This document shows, one piece after another, positions 38,642 through 47,570 of a stretch of 64,000 nucleotides of DNA. The stretch is from DAIPJH01 sp036770365 (GTDB lineage Bacteria > Pseudomonadota > Alphaproteobacteria > Rickettsiales > UBA998). Under the pieces are notes generated by a model. It was not told the origin of the DNA. It saw nothing but the letters and a program-made list of their open reading frames with translations, and searched no databases. The position numbers and the translations under genes were made by a program. The DNA is taken from NCBI GenBank assembly GCA_036770365.1, contig DAIPJH010000001.1, positions 310,001-374,000 on the forward strand, read 5' to 3'. How positions within the stretch are numbered: position 1 is the first letter of the stretch; the number at the start of each line of letters is the position of its first letter.

Positions 38642-40894
38642 ATGCTTTCTTCACCCCCTTCTTACTTCATTTCTTCCCTAAAAAAATGCACTGTTTTTGA
38701 TTTGCTACCAGCATTATTTTTTGTTTCAGGTTTTGCTGCCATTATTTACCAGATCGTCTGGCAACGCATTATTTTTTCTACCTTTGGCATCAATTCAGAA
38801 TCCGTGACACTGGTTGTCAGTGTTTTTATGGGTGGACTTGGACTCGGAGCATTGCTTGGTGGCGCAATACAAAAAAAATTACCCAATCACTTGCTTGAAT
38901 GTTTTGTTACCATTGAATGCATGATTGGTCTTTACGGCATTTTCAGCCTTGGGCTTATTCGACAAGCAGGCACAATCGTTCCACCGGACTCCATGTTTAG
39001 CTTATTTGGCATCGTTGTGATGCTTTTACTCTTTCCCACCATGCTGATGGGTGCGACACTTCCCATCCTAGTCACTTACCTTGAACAAACCGTCCACAAT
39101 ATCGGCAAAACCGTAGGGAAACTCTACGCACTCAACACCTTGGGATCTGCTGTCGCAGGGATTGCCACCGTCAAAATCATCTTTGTTGTCATGGGATTAA
39201 AAGCAACCGTCGCATTCGCTTGTGGCTGCAACATACTTACCGCTCTTGGTGCATACGCGCTTTGTTCCATGCTTAAAAAACACGCCCTAATACAGGAGAC
39301 ACATAAGACAACTCCCTCCATCCACGCTTCTGAATGTTCCCTAAGTTTTCCTTACGCATTGTTTATCTCTGGCATAATGGGCGCAGTAGCTCTCGGCTTA
39401 CAAACTGTTTGGTATCGTTTGATTGATTTCCAAACATCTGGACGCGCCGAAACCTTTGGCATGGTTCTTTTTATCACTCTTTGTGGGATTGCAGGCGGCG
39501 CACTCTCGGTTAAGCGTCACGCTGATGCCAACGGCGACATGGCGGCTTTTACACGTCAACATTTACTAACGCTTACCGTGCTTTTAGGGGTTTCATTCCC
39601 CCTTTTTATCTTGCTATCGCATGTCAAAATTGCCTCTATCATGAACATTTTTAGTTTTATGTTCTTAGGCCTCCAAGCCCATAAGGCAGGAGCAATTTTT
39701 CCAGCCCTTTGCCATTTAAGTATTCGCTCATCCACTACAAAACAATCCGGCACAGAAGTTGGATATTTATACTGCGCCAATATCATTGGCTCTACACTAG
39801 GCTGCCTCGCCATTGGTTTATTTTTATTCGATCACTTCTCAATTGTAGAAGTCATGCTCGTCATTTTCCTTTTCTCATGCTTATGTACATTGCTCTACTG
39901 TACCCACAACACTGAGCAACCTATAAAATACGCTTACGCAACGCTGACCATTTTAGCTCTTGGCGGAGCGAGCCTCTCATGCTTACATCCCCTGCAATTT
40001 TATAATGCCATACAAGACAAGGCCGAGAACGGAAAGCTTGTTCATATCGTAGAAAATCGCAGCGGTATTATCACGGTAGAACATTCATCTAAGGGCGATA
40101 TTATCTATGGCGGCGGCGCATATGATGGTCGCTTTAATACTGACCCTATTACTGATGGCAACATGATTTCTCGTGCTTATATGATTGCAGCTTTGCACCC
40201 TGCACCAAAAAACATTCTTGATATAGGGTTAAGTAGCGGTTCGTGGGCAAGCGTCTTTACAAAGTATGCACCGTTAGAATCATTGACCAGTGTCGAAATC
40301 AACCAAGGATACAAAACGCTCTTACCTTTCTATCAAGCCACCCAAGACCTACCCCACTCCCCCAAAGTAGAATTTATCCATGATGATGGCAGAAGATGGC
40401 TAAAAATGCATCCAGATAAAAAATTTGATATGATTGTGAGTAACACTTCTTTTCACATTCGTAACAACGCCGTCAATTTGCTCTCTAAAGAATTCTTACA
40501 GCTTGCAAAACAACACCTTAGGCCTAATGGCGTTATCTATTTCAACACCACCAGCGCAGCAGATTGTTTCTACACAGCTGCAAAAATATTTAAACACGTG
40601 GTCATGATAAAAAATTTTGCAGCCGCCAGCGATGCTCCTTTTAACCTTACTCCAGAACAGAAACGCCACAATCTTCTGCAATTTATTACCAAAGACGGCA
40701 CGCCACTTTTTACGCAATCAGAGCAACATAAAAAGAAAATGGAAGAACTCATTACTATGCCTCTACCAGACTGGCATGATATCGCACTCAAACAAAAGGA
40801 TTTATGGCTTATTACAGATGATAACATGGCGACAGAATATAAGTTGCATAAGATTCCACCACAAACATATCTGAACTTTTGGGGGAAATGGTAA
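38642..40894 (+). CDS. Membrane-anchored spermidine synthase-like protein
   Basis: A 750-residue fusion. About 430 N-terminal residues form a bundle of roughly a dozen hydrophobic helices, starting GFAAIIYQIVWQRIIF and SVFMGGLGLGALLGG, the pattern of transmembrane spermidine/spermine-synthase-like proteins. The C-terminal third is a Rossmann aminopropyl/methyl-transferase-like domain: NILDIGLSSGSWASVF, TSVEIN, FIHDDGRRWL and FDMIVSNTSFH. The usual Asp of the polyamine site (DxFD) is replaced by SNTS, so true spermidine synthesis is doubtful. Isolated gene. Confidence 0.85.
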   Translation: MLSSPPSYFISSLKKCTVFDLLPALFFVSGFAAIIYQIVWQRIIFSTFGINSESVTLVVSVFMGGLGLGALLGGAIQKKLPNHLLECFVTIECMIGLYGIFSLGLIRQAGTIVPPDSMFSLFGIVVMLLLFPTMLMGATLPILVTYLEQTVHNIGKTVGKLYALNTLGSAVAGIATVKIIFVVMGLKATVAFACGCNILTALGAYALCSMLKKHALIQETHKTTPSIHASECSLSFPYALFISGIMGAVALGLQTVWYRLIDFQTSGRAETFGMVLFITLCGIAGGALSVKRHADANGDMAAFTRQHLLTLTVLLGVSFPLFILLSHVKIASIMNIFSFMFLGLQAHKAGAIFPALCHLSIRSSTTKQSGTEVGYLYCANIIGSTLGCLAIGLFLFDHFSIVEVMLVIFLFSCLCTLLYCTHNTEQPIKYAYATLTILALGGASLSCLHPLQFYNAIQDKAENGKLVHIVENRSGIITVEHSSKGDIIYGGGAYDGRFNTDPITDGNMISRAYMIAALHPAPKNILDIGLSSGSWASVFTKYAPLESLTSVEINQGYKTLLPFYQATQDLPHSPKVEFIHDDGRRWLKMHPDKKFDMIVSNTSFHIRNNAVNLLSKEFLQLAKQHLRPNGVIYFNTTSAADCFYTAAKIFKHVVMIKNFAAASDAPFNLTPEQKRHNLLQFITKDGTPLFTQSEQHKKKMEELITMPLPDWHDIALKQKDLWLITDDNMATEYKLHKIPPQTYLNFWGKW

Positions 40895-40986
40895 ATATCA
40901 TGTACCATACAAAGCGTTAAGCTATACTAAAAGTGTTATTTAGGTTATATTCAAAATAGAAACGCATTACTTAAAAGAGGTCTTTC

Positions 40987-42111
40987 ATGCACTCTGCTGT
41001 TATCGCCTGTTACGTTCGTTCTCCTTTTACTCCAGCGTTCAAAGGCGCACTTGCCAAAACTAGGCCTGATGAAATTGCTGCGCAAACCGTCAAAGGGCTT
41101 ATCGCCAAGACAGGCGTTAATCCCGATGACATTGAAGATTTATTGCTTGGTTGCGCATTTCCTGAAGGCGAACAAGGTTTTAACATTGCGCGACTCGTTG
41201 GTTTTCTTGCCGGACTGCCTGAAACAATAGGCGGTGTAACCATCAACCGTTTCTGCGGTTCTTCGATGGAAGCAATTCATAGTGCTGCCGCTAAAATCGC
41301 TGCTGGTGCTGGTGAGGTCTTTATCTGTGCTGGCGTGGAATCCATGACCCGTGTCCCGATGACAGGCTTCAACCCACTGCCACATCCAGGGCTTTATGCA
41401 ACCTACCCACAAGCCTATATGGGCATGGGACTCACCGCAGAAAATGTAGCGGCGGCGTGCAGCATTTCGCGCACAGATATGGAATCTTTTGCTGTATCCA
41501 GCCATGCCAAAGCTGCAAAAGCAGATTTCTCAGGTGAGATTATCCCCATCCAAACCAAAGACGGCATTGTGAGTAAAGACGGCTGCATCCGCGCCGACAC
41601 CTCAACCGAAGCCCTTTCGACCCTCAAGCCAGCCTTCGTAAGCGACGGCTTAGTCACCGCTGGCACTGCATCACCCCTCACCGACGGCGCATCAGCCGTT
41701 CTGGTTTGTTCAGAAGCCTACGCGAAAAAACACAAGCTCCCGATGCTCGCACGTATCAAGTCGCAAGCCGTATCTGGCTTAAAGCCTGAAATTATGGGGT
41801 TAGGACCTGTCAGTGCCAGCAAAAAAGCATTGGAACGTGCAGGCATTAACGTGAATCAATTAGATGTCGTTGAACTCAACGAAGCCTTCGCCGCACAAGC
41901 GATTCCTTGCGCCGTGCAAATTGGCGTGGACGCAAGCAAACTCAACATCGAAGGGGGTGCGATAGCACTTGGTCACCCACTCGGTGCATCAGGCGCACGC
42001 ATCACGGGCAAAGCCGCGCAACTCCTGCATAAATCAGGCGGTAAGTATGCCTTAGCGAGCATGTGCATCGGCGGCGGTCAGGGTATTGCTACGGTGCTGG
42101 AAAAGATATAA
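40987..42111 (+). CDS. Thiolase (acetyl-CoA C-acyltransferase)
   Basis: Final thiolytic step of beta-oxidation, or the reverse condensation. The 374 residues carry the nucleophile Cys90 (NRFCGSSMEAIHSA), the LNEAFAAQ segment, the catalytic His in GHPLGASGARI and the second Cys in SMCIGGGQG. It lies upstream of the fused dehydrogenase/hydratase gene, as in FadA-FadB type pairs, though a 1.1-kb cassette now separates them. It is a little shorter than the common 390. Confidence 0.95.
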   Translation: MHSAVIACYVRSPFTPAFKGALAKTRPDEIAAQTVKGLIAKTGVNPDDIEDLLLGCAFPEGEQGFNIARLVGFLAGLPETIGGVTINRFCGSSMEAIHSAAAKIAAGAGEVFICAGVESMTRVPMTGFNPLPHPGLYATYPQAYMGMGLTAENVAAACSISRTDMESFAVSSHAKAAKADFSGEIIPIQTKDGIVSKDGCIRADTSTEALSTLKPAFVSDGLVTAGTASPLTDGASAVLVCSEAYAKKHKLPMLARIKSQAVSGLKPEIMGLGPVSASKKALERAGINVNQLDVVELNEAFAAQAIPCAVQIGVDASKLNIEGGAIALGHPLGASGARITGKAAQLLHKSGGKYALASMCIGGGQGIATVLEKI

Positions 42112-42120
42112 TGCTCTTGT

Positions 42121-42181
42121 CATTCCACTGCAAAATGGAATCTAGGCACTCCATCAATCAGATTCCAGCGTTCGCTGGAAT
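42121..42181. repeat. Palindromic repeat, ATTCCAGC family, copy 1
   Basis: Two hairpins in a row: ATTCCA ... TGGAAT (42122-42141) and a perfect ATTCCAGC GTTC GCTGGAAT (42162-42181). The second matches the inner hairpin of the element at 45751-45895 except for the loop. It lies between the thiolase gene and the 52-bp repeat cassette. Confidence 0.75.
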
Positions 42182-42201
42182 AACACCATAAACTAGGACT
42201 A

Positions 42202-42253
42202 CACATGACACAGATTCGTAAAGTTGCCGTACTTGGTTCAGGCGTGATGGGAA
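42202..42253 (+). repeat. 52-bp direct repeat, left copy (5' end of dehydrogenase gene)
   Basis: Identical base for base to 43293-43344. It includes CAC before the ATG and the first 16 codons plus one base of the 3-hydroxyacyl-CoA dehydrogenase gene (MTQIRKVAVLGSGVMG). The original ribosome binding site (TAGGA) stands upstream. It marks the left boundary of a 1091-bp inserted unit. Confidence 0.95.
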
Positions 42254-42261
42254 AATATATT

Positions 42262-42657
42262 ATGAAATTGATTTTGCTATGCTGGATTGTATTACTTTCT
42301 GCAACTCACAGTGCTATAGCACAAGATTTTTTGTGCAATCCTTCTGGCAATCAAAATGAAATAAATGCTTGTTCTGAAAAAAGTTTGCTTAATACTAAAT
42401 CAGAAATGAATATATTATTTCAAAAGAAAATGTTATCACTCAATAAGCATAATCAAAGCAGGCTAAACGATGCACAAAAAGCATGGGAAGAATTTAAAGA
42501 TCAAACCTGTAATTATGAAGTTGGTGAAAAAAATGAGGGAGGCAGTTCTTGGGAATTCTTTATGAATAACTGTCTCATTAAAATGACAAAAGAGAGAATT
42601 AATCATCTCAAAGAATATATTGGTTGTACTAATGCTCAAAAAGGATGCCCAGTATAA
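42262..42657 (+). CDS. LprI-like (DUF1311) secreted protein in cassette
   Basis: A 131-residue protein with a clean signal peptide (MKLILLCWIVLLSATHSAIAQ) and the LprI/DUF1311 pattern: Cys residues, AQKAWEEFKDQTC, a GGS segment and LIKMTKERINHLKEY. LprI proteins are periplasmic lysozyme-inhibitor-like proteins. The frame is open back to the ATG at 42205, so translation from the old dehydrogenase start would add 19 residues of that enzyme before the signal peptide. The gene is more AT-rich than its neighbours, fitting acquired DNA. It runs into mntA with 2 bases between stop and start. Confidence 0.85.
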   Translation: MKLILLCWIVLLSATHSAIAQDFLCNPSGNQNEINACSEKSLLNTKSEMNILFQKKMLSLNKHNQSRLNDAQKAWEEFKDQTCNYEVGEKNEGGSSWEFFMNNCLIKMTKERINHLKEYIGCTNAQKGCPV

Positions 42658-42659
42658 CG

Positions 42660-42956
42660 ATGACTCTACTCGAAACACTACATAACAAACGCGAAGAACT
42701 TCTCACCATAGGACAAAAATATGGTGTGAGTAATATCCGTGTGTTTGGTTCTGTCGCGCGAGGGGAAGAACGCGAAGATAGCGACATTGATTTGCTCATC
42801 AGTTTTGACCATGCTCATCATACTGGCTTTGAACTGGGTGGCTTCCAACATCACGCCAGCAAATTACTTGGACGGCGCGTTGATGTGGTGATGGATCACA
42901 ATATTGCACCTGCACTCAAACCCTTCATTATGGCGCATATTCGACAGGTGACATAA
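42660..42956 (+). CDS. mntA: MntA-type nucleotidyltransferase antitoxin
   Basis: A 98-residue minimal nucleotidyltransferase with the signature GSVARGEEREDSDID: Gly30-Ser31 and the metal-binding Asp42 and Asp44. In MntA-HepT modules it neutralises the HEPN toxin by transferring AMP to its active-site tyrosine. The ATG at 42660 is best; one at 42645 would overlap the LprI-like gene. HepT follows with one base between. It sits inside the cassette bounded by 52-bp direct repeats. Confidence 0.92.
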   Translation: MTLLETLHNKREELLTIGQKYGVSNIRVFGSVARGEEREDSDIDLLISFDHAHHTGFELGGFQHHASKLLGRRVDVVMDHNIAPALKPFIMAHIRQVT

Positions 42957-42957
42957 T

Positions 42958-43299
42958 ATGAAACAAGACAGCATTTACATCACTGCCATCTTTAAATATA
43001 TCGCCGACATAGAGGGGTTTATTTCGGATTTCCCAACCATTGACATTGCATTAGCAGATTATCGTAATTACATGGCAATTTTACGTGTCTTACAAATTAT
43101 GGCGGAAACCACACAAAGACTCTCGGAACAAACAAAAATGAAATGCCCTGAAATTGACTGGGCAGCGATTGCTGGATTTCGTAATGTGTTAGTGCATGAT
43201 TATCTTGGTGATATTGACCCAGCCATTATCAAAAGCGTTATCTTCAAAGAATTACCTCATTTAAGGCAACAATTACAAACATTAGGAACACCCACATGA
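42958..43299 (+). CDS. hepT: HepT-type HEPN toxin
   Basis: A 113-residue all-helical HEPN ribonuclease toxin. The catalytic RX4HXY motif is intact as RNVLVHDY (Arg75, His80, Tyr82); Tyr82 is the residue AMPylated by the partner antitoxin. Its stop codon (43297-43299) is supplied by the right 52-bp repeat and overlaps the ATG of the downstream dehydrogenase gene, so the toxin is translationally coupled to a metabolic enzyme. It also shows a GDIDPAIIK tail typical of the family. Confidence 0.92.
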   Translation: MKQDSIYITAIFKYIADIEGFISDFPTIDIALADYRNYMAILRVLQIMAETTQRLSEQTKMKCPEIDWAAIAGFRNVLVHDYLGDIDPAIIKSVIFKELPHLRQQLQTLGTPT

Positions 43300-43344
43300 C
43301 ACAGATTCGTAAAGTTGCCGTACTTGGTTCAGGCGTGATGGGAA
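43293..43344 (+). repeat. 52-bp direct repeat, right copy
   Basis: Identical to 42202-42253. It restores the 5' end of the dehydrogenase gene. The bases just upstream (TTAGGAACACCCAC) also resemble those before the left copy (CTAGGACTACAC), giving a workable ribosome binding site here too. Confidence 0.95.
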
Positions 43345-45755
43345 GCGGCATTGCTGCACATTTTGCCAATGCGGGGATTCCTGTATTACTGCTCGATATT
43401 GTCCCAAAGGACGCGACCAACCGCAACATGCTGGCTGAGGGCGCGATTGAGAAATGCTTGAAGGCATCGCCTGCACCGTTCGCCCATAAAAACTGTGCAA
43501 AACTCGTCACGGCTGGCAATTTGGAGGATGATATTAGCAAGCTTGCCGAAGTCGATTGGATTGTGGAAGTCGTGCTGGAAGACTTAGGTGTCAAACAAGC
43601 CACCTACAAAAAAATTGATGCCATACGCAAGGACGGCTGCATCGTATCGTCCAACACTTCGACCTTACCGCTGCAATCATTAACCGAAGGGTTGTCTGAG
43701 CGTTTTCAACGTGATTTTGTGATTACCCATTTCTTCAATCCTCCGCGCTATATGCGCTTAATGGAAGTCACGGGCGGCAAGAACACCAACCCTGAAATCG
43801 TCACACAGATTGAAGAATTTGCAGATAAAGTGCTGGGCAAAGGCGTGGTGCGCGTCAAGGATACCCCAGGGTTCATCGCCAACCGCATTGGGGTCTATTG
43901 GCTAATGGTTGGGCTGCTGGAAGCGATTAAACAAGGCATTGCGGTGGAAGATGCTGACGCGGTGATGGGCAAGCCGATTGGCGTGCCGAAAACAGGCGTA
44001 TTCGGGCTATTTGACCTGATTGGAATTGATTTGATGCCACTGATTGCGAAAGCAATGATGGCGACACTACCAAAAGATGACCGTTTCCGCACGATGTATG
44101 GCGAGCCTGATCTCGTCAAAAAAATGATAGCCGACGGCTATACTGGGCGCAAAGGCAAAGGCGGATTTTTCCGCTTGAACACCGAAGGCGGCAAAAAATC
44201 TAAAGAGGTGATAAACCTCATCACAGGTGACTACGCCAAAGAGAAAAAATCAACCTTAGCGAGCGTCGAAGCAGCTAAAGACGGTTTGCAAGCCATGCTG
44301 GCTGTGGGTGATGTGGGCAGTATCTACGCGAAAAAAGTATTGGTGCATACGCTGCATTACGCCGCGTCGCTCATCCCGCAAATATCGGATGATATTCGCT
44401 CGGTCGATAAGGCGATGCGTTTGGGTTATAACTGGAAATACGGGCCATTTGAACTGATTGACCGACTTGATGTTGCGGGGCAGTTCTCAGGGGCGCAGTG
44501 GCTGGCGAAGATGTGCGCGGAAGAAGGCTTAGATGTGCCTGAGATCCTAACCTCAGCAGGTGATAAGCCGCTGTATAAAGAGGATGAAAAAGCGGTCTAT
44601 CAATGGATGATGAAGGGTGATTACGCCCCCATCATCACGCCAAAAGCCAACTGGCTGATTAAGGACACCACGCGCGGCGCGAAACCTGTTGCCAAAAACG
44701 GTTCTGCGCGTCTGTGGGACTTGGGTGACGGCGTGTTGGGCATGGAATTCACCAGCAAAATGAACTCGATTGACCCTGATATTTTGGGCATGATGCACAA
44801 ATCCATCGACATCGTAAAGGGCGGCTTCAAAGGCTTGGTCATCTCCAGCGACGCAGATCAATTCTCGGTCGGCGCGAATCTTGGATTTTTCATGTATGTT
44901 GGCAATTTGGCCGCATGGCCAACCTTGTCAGGCGTCATCAAGCAAGGGCAAGACACCTATATGGCACTCAAATACGCCCCCTTCCCTGTGGTCGGCGGAT
45001 CGTCCGGCATGGCACTCGGCGGCGGCTGTGAGTTACTCCTACATTGTGACGCGGTAGCAGCACATTTGGAAACTTACGCAGGGCTGGTAGAAGCTGGCGT
45101 CGGCGTGATTCCAGGTTGGGGCGGCTGTAAGGAATTGTTGTTCCGTTATTTTGCTACACAAAAGGCATTAGCCGCGCGTGAGGATAGGAATCCGAACCCT
45201 TTAGTCGCGCAAGCGTCAGGCTCATTGCGCGAAGCAGGAAGCGCAGCGCAGGAGCAAACAATAAAAACCAGCCCGCTCATTGCGGGCGGTCCTATGCCAG
45301 TAATCTCTAAAGTCTTTGAACAAATTGCAATGGCAAAAGTGTCGGCTTCTGCTCTGGAAGCGCAGGAAATGCTTATCGTGAATAGCAAGTCGCGTATCGT
45401 GATGAACCGCACACGCGTGTTATCTGAAGCGAAAGATTTATGTTTGGAACTCGCGCAGAACTACGCCGCGCCCGAACCGACCACCATCCGCTTACCCGGA
45501 GAAAGCGCAAAAGTCGCGCTGGAAATGGCCATCGAAGGCTTCACCGCCAGCGGCAAAGCCACCCCACACGACGCGGTCGTTGCACATCACCTCGCGGTCG
45601 TCTTATCCGGCGGAAACACCGACATCACCGAAGAACTCACCGAGCAAAACCTGCTTGATTTAGAGCATGATATGTTCATGGAACTGGTCAAAACCAAACC
45701 GACACTGGATAGGATTGCGTTTATGTTGGAGAATAATAAGCCATTGAGGAATTAG
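43296..45755 (+). CDS. 3-hydroxyacyl-CoA dehydrogenase / enoyl-CoA hydratase fusion
   Basis: Bifunctional beta-oxidation enzyme of 819 residues. The NAD-binding dehydrogenase domain comes first (VLGSGVMGSGIA at about 8-19, then THFFNPPRYMRLMEV), followed by a second dehydrogenase domain and a C-terminal crotonase domain with SSDADQFSVGANL and GGGCELLLHCDAV, the FadN/FadJ-like order. Residues about 625-665 (AAREDRNPNPLVAQ onward) look like an insertion compared with relatives. The true ATG at 43296 overlaps the HepT stop. It is followed by a long palindromic repeat. Confidence 0.94.
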   Translation: MTQIRKVAVLGSGVMGSGIAAHFANAGIPVLLLDIVPKDATNRNMLAEGAIEKCLKASPAPFAHKNCAKLVTAGNLEDDISKLAEVDWIVEVVLEDLGVKQATYKKIDAIRKDGCIVSSNTSTLPLQSLTEGLSERFQRDFVITHFFNPPRYMRLMEVTGGKNTNPEIVTQIEEFADKVLGKGVVRVKDTPGFIANRIGVYWLMVGLLEAIKQGIAVEDADAVMGKPIGVPKTGVFGLFDLIGIDLMPLIAKAMMATLPKDDRFRTMYGEPDLVKKMIADGYTGRKGKGGFFRLNTEGGKKSKEVINLITGDYAKEKKSTLASVEAAKDGLQAMLAVGDVGSIYAKKVLVHTLHYAASLIPQISDDIRSVDKAMRLGYNWKYGPFELIDRLDVAGQFSGAQWLAKMCAEEGLDVPEILTSAGDKPLYKEDEKAVYQWMMKGDYAPIITPKANWLIKDTTRGAKPVAKNGSARLWDLGDGVLGMEFTSKMNSIDPDILGMMHKSIDIVKGGFKGLVISSDADQFSVGANLGFFMYVGNLAAWPTLSGVIKQGQDTYMALKYAPFPVVGGSSGMALGGGCELLLHCDAVAAHLETYAGLVEAGVGVIPGWGGCKELLFRYFATQKALAAREDRNPNPLVAQASGSLREAGSAAQEQTIKTSPLIAGGPMPVISKVFEQIAMAKVSASALEAQEMLIVNSKSRIVMNRTRVLSEAKDLCLELAQNYAAPEPTTIRLPGESAKVALEMAIEGFTASGKATPHDAVVAHHLAVVLSGGNTDITEELTEQNLLDLEHDMFMELVKTKPTLDRIAFMLENNKPLRN

Positions 45756-45895
45756 GTTTTAGCTCCGCGTCATTGCGAGGAGCGAATGCGACGCGGCAAT
45801 CTAGTTATCTTGTCATTCCAGCGCAAGCTGGAATCTAGAGAATAGTTTGTCTGGATTGCTTCGTTCCTCGCAATGACGCGGAGCTAAAACCTAAT
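45751..45895. repeat. Long composite palindromic repeat, ATTCCAGC family, copy 2
   Basis: Outer arms of 38 bp, 45751-45788 and 45858-45895, are inverted copies with about three mismatches (TTAGGTTTTAGCTCCGCGTC and its complement). Inside is a perfect ATTCCAGC GCAA GCTGGAAT hairpin (45815-45834) like the one at 42162-42181. It fills the gap between the convergent dehydrogenase and acyl-CoA ligase genes. The 'GTCATTGCGAGGAGCGAA' wording is typical of palindromic elements known from alphaproteobacterial genomes. Confidence 0.85.
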
Positions 45896-45911
45896 ACCTA
45901 AAACCTAACTA

Positions 45912-47561
45912 CTAACTCAGCATCTTCTTCAAAATCTTCCCAATCGGTGACTTCGGCAGGGCATCAAGATAGACAAACTCATGCGGCATGGCGTAGGCAG
46001 CGATGTGTTGTTTGAGGTGGTCTTTGAGTTCACGGTCGGTGGCAGTTTTGCCTTCGCGCAGTACGATAAAGGCTTTGGGGACTTGACCGCGCAAGTCATG
46101 AGGCGTACCGATGACAGCGGCTTCTAGAACGGCTTCATGCAGATAGAGGGCTTCTTCGATATTGCGGGGATAGACGTTATACCCGCCGGATAAAATCATC
46201 TCTTTTTTGCGGTCAACAATAAAGAAATACCCTTCTTCATCCATATACCCCAAATCACCCGTATGTAGGCGACCGTTTTTGAGAATTTTGGTGGTCTCTT
46301 CGGGTTTATTATAATAACCCTGCATCACTTGCGGCCCACGAATGCAGATTTCGCCGATCTCACCCTGCGGCAGCAGCGTAGCTTCATCATCCTTATCCAC
46401 CACTTCCATGATGGTTGCGGGCAGAGGCAAGCCGATTGACCCCATTTTATTCACTCCAAAAGGCGGGTTGCACGCCACCACAGGGGAACACTCAGACAAA
46501 CCATACCCTTCAAACAAGATTGACCCTGTCATCTCTTCAAAGCGGCGTTTGACTTCGAGTGGCAGCGGCGCACCACCTGAAATACACATTTTTAGCGAAC
46601 TTAAATCATAGTTTTTTACCCGTGGATGCGCCAAAATCGCAGCAAACATGGTTGGCACTCCCGGCATGAGCGAGGGTCGGAATTTTTCGATGTCTTCTAG
46701 TAAAGATTTCAGCTCAAAGCGTGGGTGCATGATGATACGAAAGCCCGACGCCACCGCAAAATTCAGCACAACCGTCATCGCAAATACATGAAAGAATGGC
46801 AGCACACCCATGATGGTTTCGTTGCCATCATGCGCCTTGGTGAACCACAAACGACACTGACGAATATTCGACGTCAGATTGGCATGGGTCAACACCACGC
46901 CCTTCGGCACGCCTGTCGTGCCACCTGTATATTGCAACACCGCAATGTCTTTATAAGGATCAATATCCGCAGTTTGCACCTGTGCAGGGTACTGCATCAT
47001 CTTCGCAAAACTGATATGCGCATCATCATGAGGATAGTCTGCAATTTCTTTGGCTTTCAGCGTAGTGAAAAGTGCAGCTTTAGTGAGTGGCAAGGCTTCG
47101 CTCATCTCACCAACAATCACCCTTTTTAGGCAGGTCGTACCGATGAACGGCGTAAGCTTGGGATAGAGTGCCTTTAACGCGAGGGTGACTATCACTTCCG
47201 TGCCAGAATCTTCGATCTGATGCTGCAATTCATGGGTGGAATAAAGCGGATTGAAATTAACCACTGTCGCGCCAGCACGCAAAATACCGTAATAAGCGAT
47301 AATATAATGAGGGCAGTTTGGCAAAAATACCCCCACTTTTGAGCCTTTGCCAACCCCCATTTCATGCAAGCCCCGGGCAAAACGCTTTACCTTCTCAACA
47401 ATCGTGCAATAGGTGAAGACTTTTCCTTTGAACTCCAAGCAAACATGTTCAGGATAGAGAGTGGCGGCACGATCAAGGCGTTCATGCAGCGCACCCACAG
47501 GAATCTCCTCATGCCAATCCACTCCCTCCGGATAATGCGCTAACCAAGAGAATTCAACCAT
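45912..47561 (-). CDS. fadD: Long-chain acyl-CoA ligase
   Basis: Activates fatty acids to acyl-CoA for beta-oxidation. The 549 residues have the AMP-binding motif YTGGTTGVPKGV, the GYGLSECSPVVACNP segment, GRLHTGDLGYMDEEGY and the C-terminal catalytic lysine region SPIGKILKK. The ATG at 47561 is the best start; GTG codons just upstream overlap the lipoprotein stop. Convergent with the dehydrogenase/hydratase gene, so the pathway genes are grouped but not in one operon. Confidence 0.95.
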   Translation of the reverse strand: MVEFSWLAHYPEGVDWHEEIPVGALHERLDRAATLYPEHVCLEFKGKVFTYCTIVEKVKRFARGLHEMGVGKGSKVGVFLPNCPHYIIAYYGILRAGATVVNFNPLYSTHELQHQIEDSGTEVIVTLALKALYPKLTPFIGTTCLKRVIVGEMSEALPLTKAALFTTLKAKEIADYPHDDAHISFAKMMQYPAQVQTADIDPYKDIAVLQYTGGTTGVPKGVVLTHANLTSNIRQCRLWFTKAHDGNETIMGVLPFFHVFAMTVVLNFAVASGFRIIMHPRFELKSLLEDIEKFRPSLMPGVPTMFAAILAHPRVKNYDLSSLKMCISGGAPLPLEVKRRFEEMTGSILFEGYGLSECSPVVACNPPFGVNKMGSIGLPLPATIMEVVDKDDEATLLPQGEIGEICIRGPQVMQGYYNKPEETTKILKNGRLHTGDLGYMDEEGYFFIVDRKKEMILSGGYNVYPRNIEEALYLHEAVLEAAVIGTPHDLRGQVPKAFIVLREGKTATDRELKDHLKQHIAAYAMPHEFVYLDALPKSPIGKILKKMLS

Positions 47562-47570
47562 CGCCACCAC

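Noticed and set aside
38642..40894. Genuine spermidine synthase
   Set aside because: The catalytic Asp pair expected in the DxxD/DxFD region is replaced (SNTS), so only a family resemblance is claimed.
42202..43344. Insertion sequence or integrase-bearing element as the source of the cassette
   Set aside because: There is no transposase, integrase or terminal inverted repeat in the 1.09 kb; only the direct repeats support mobility.
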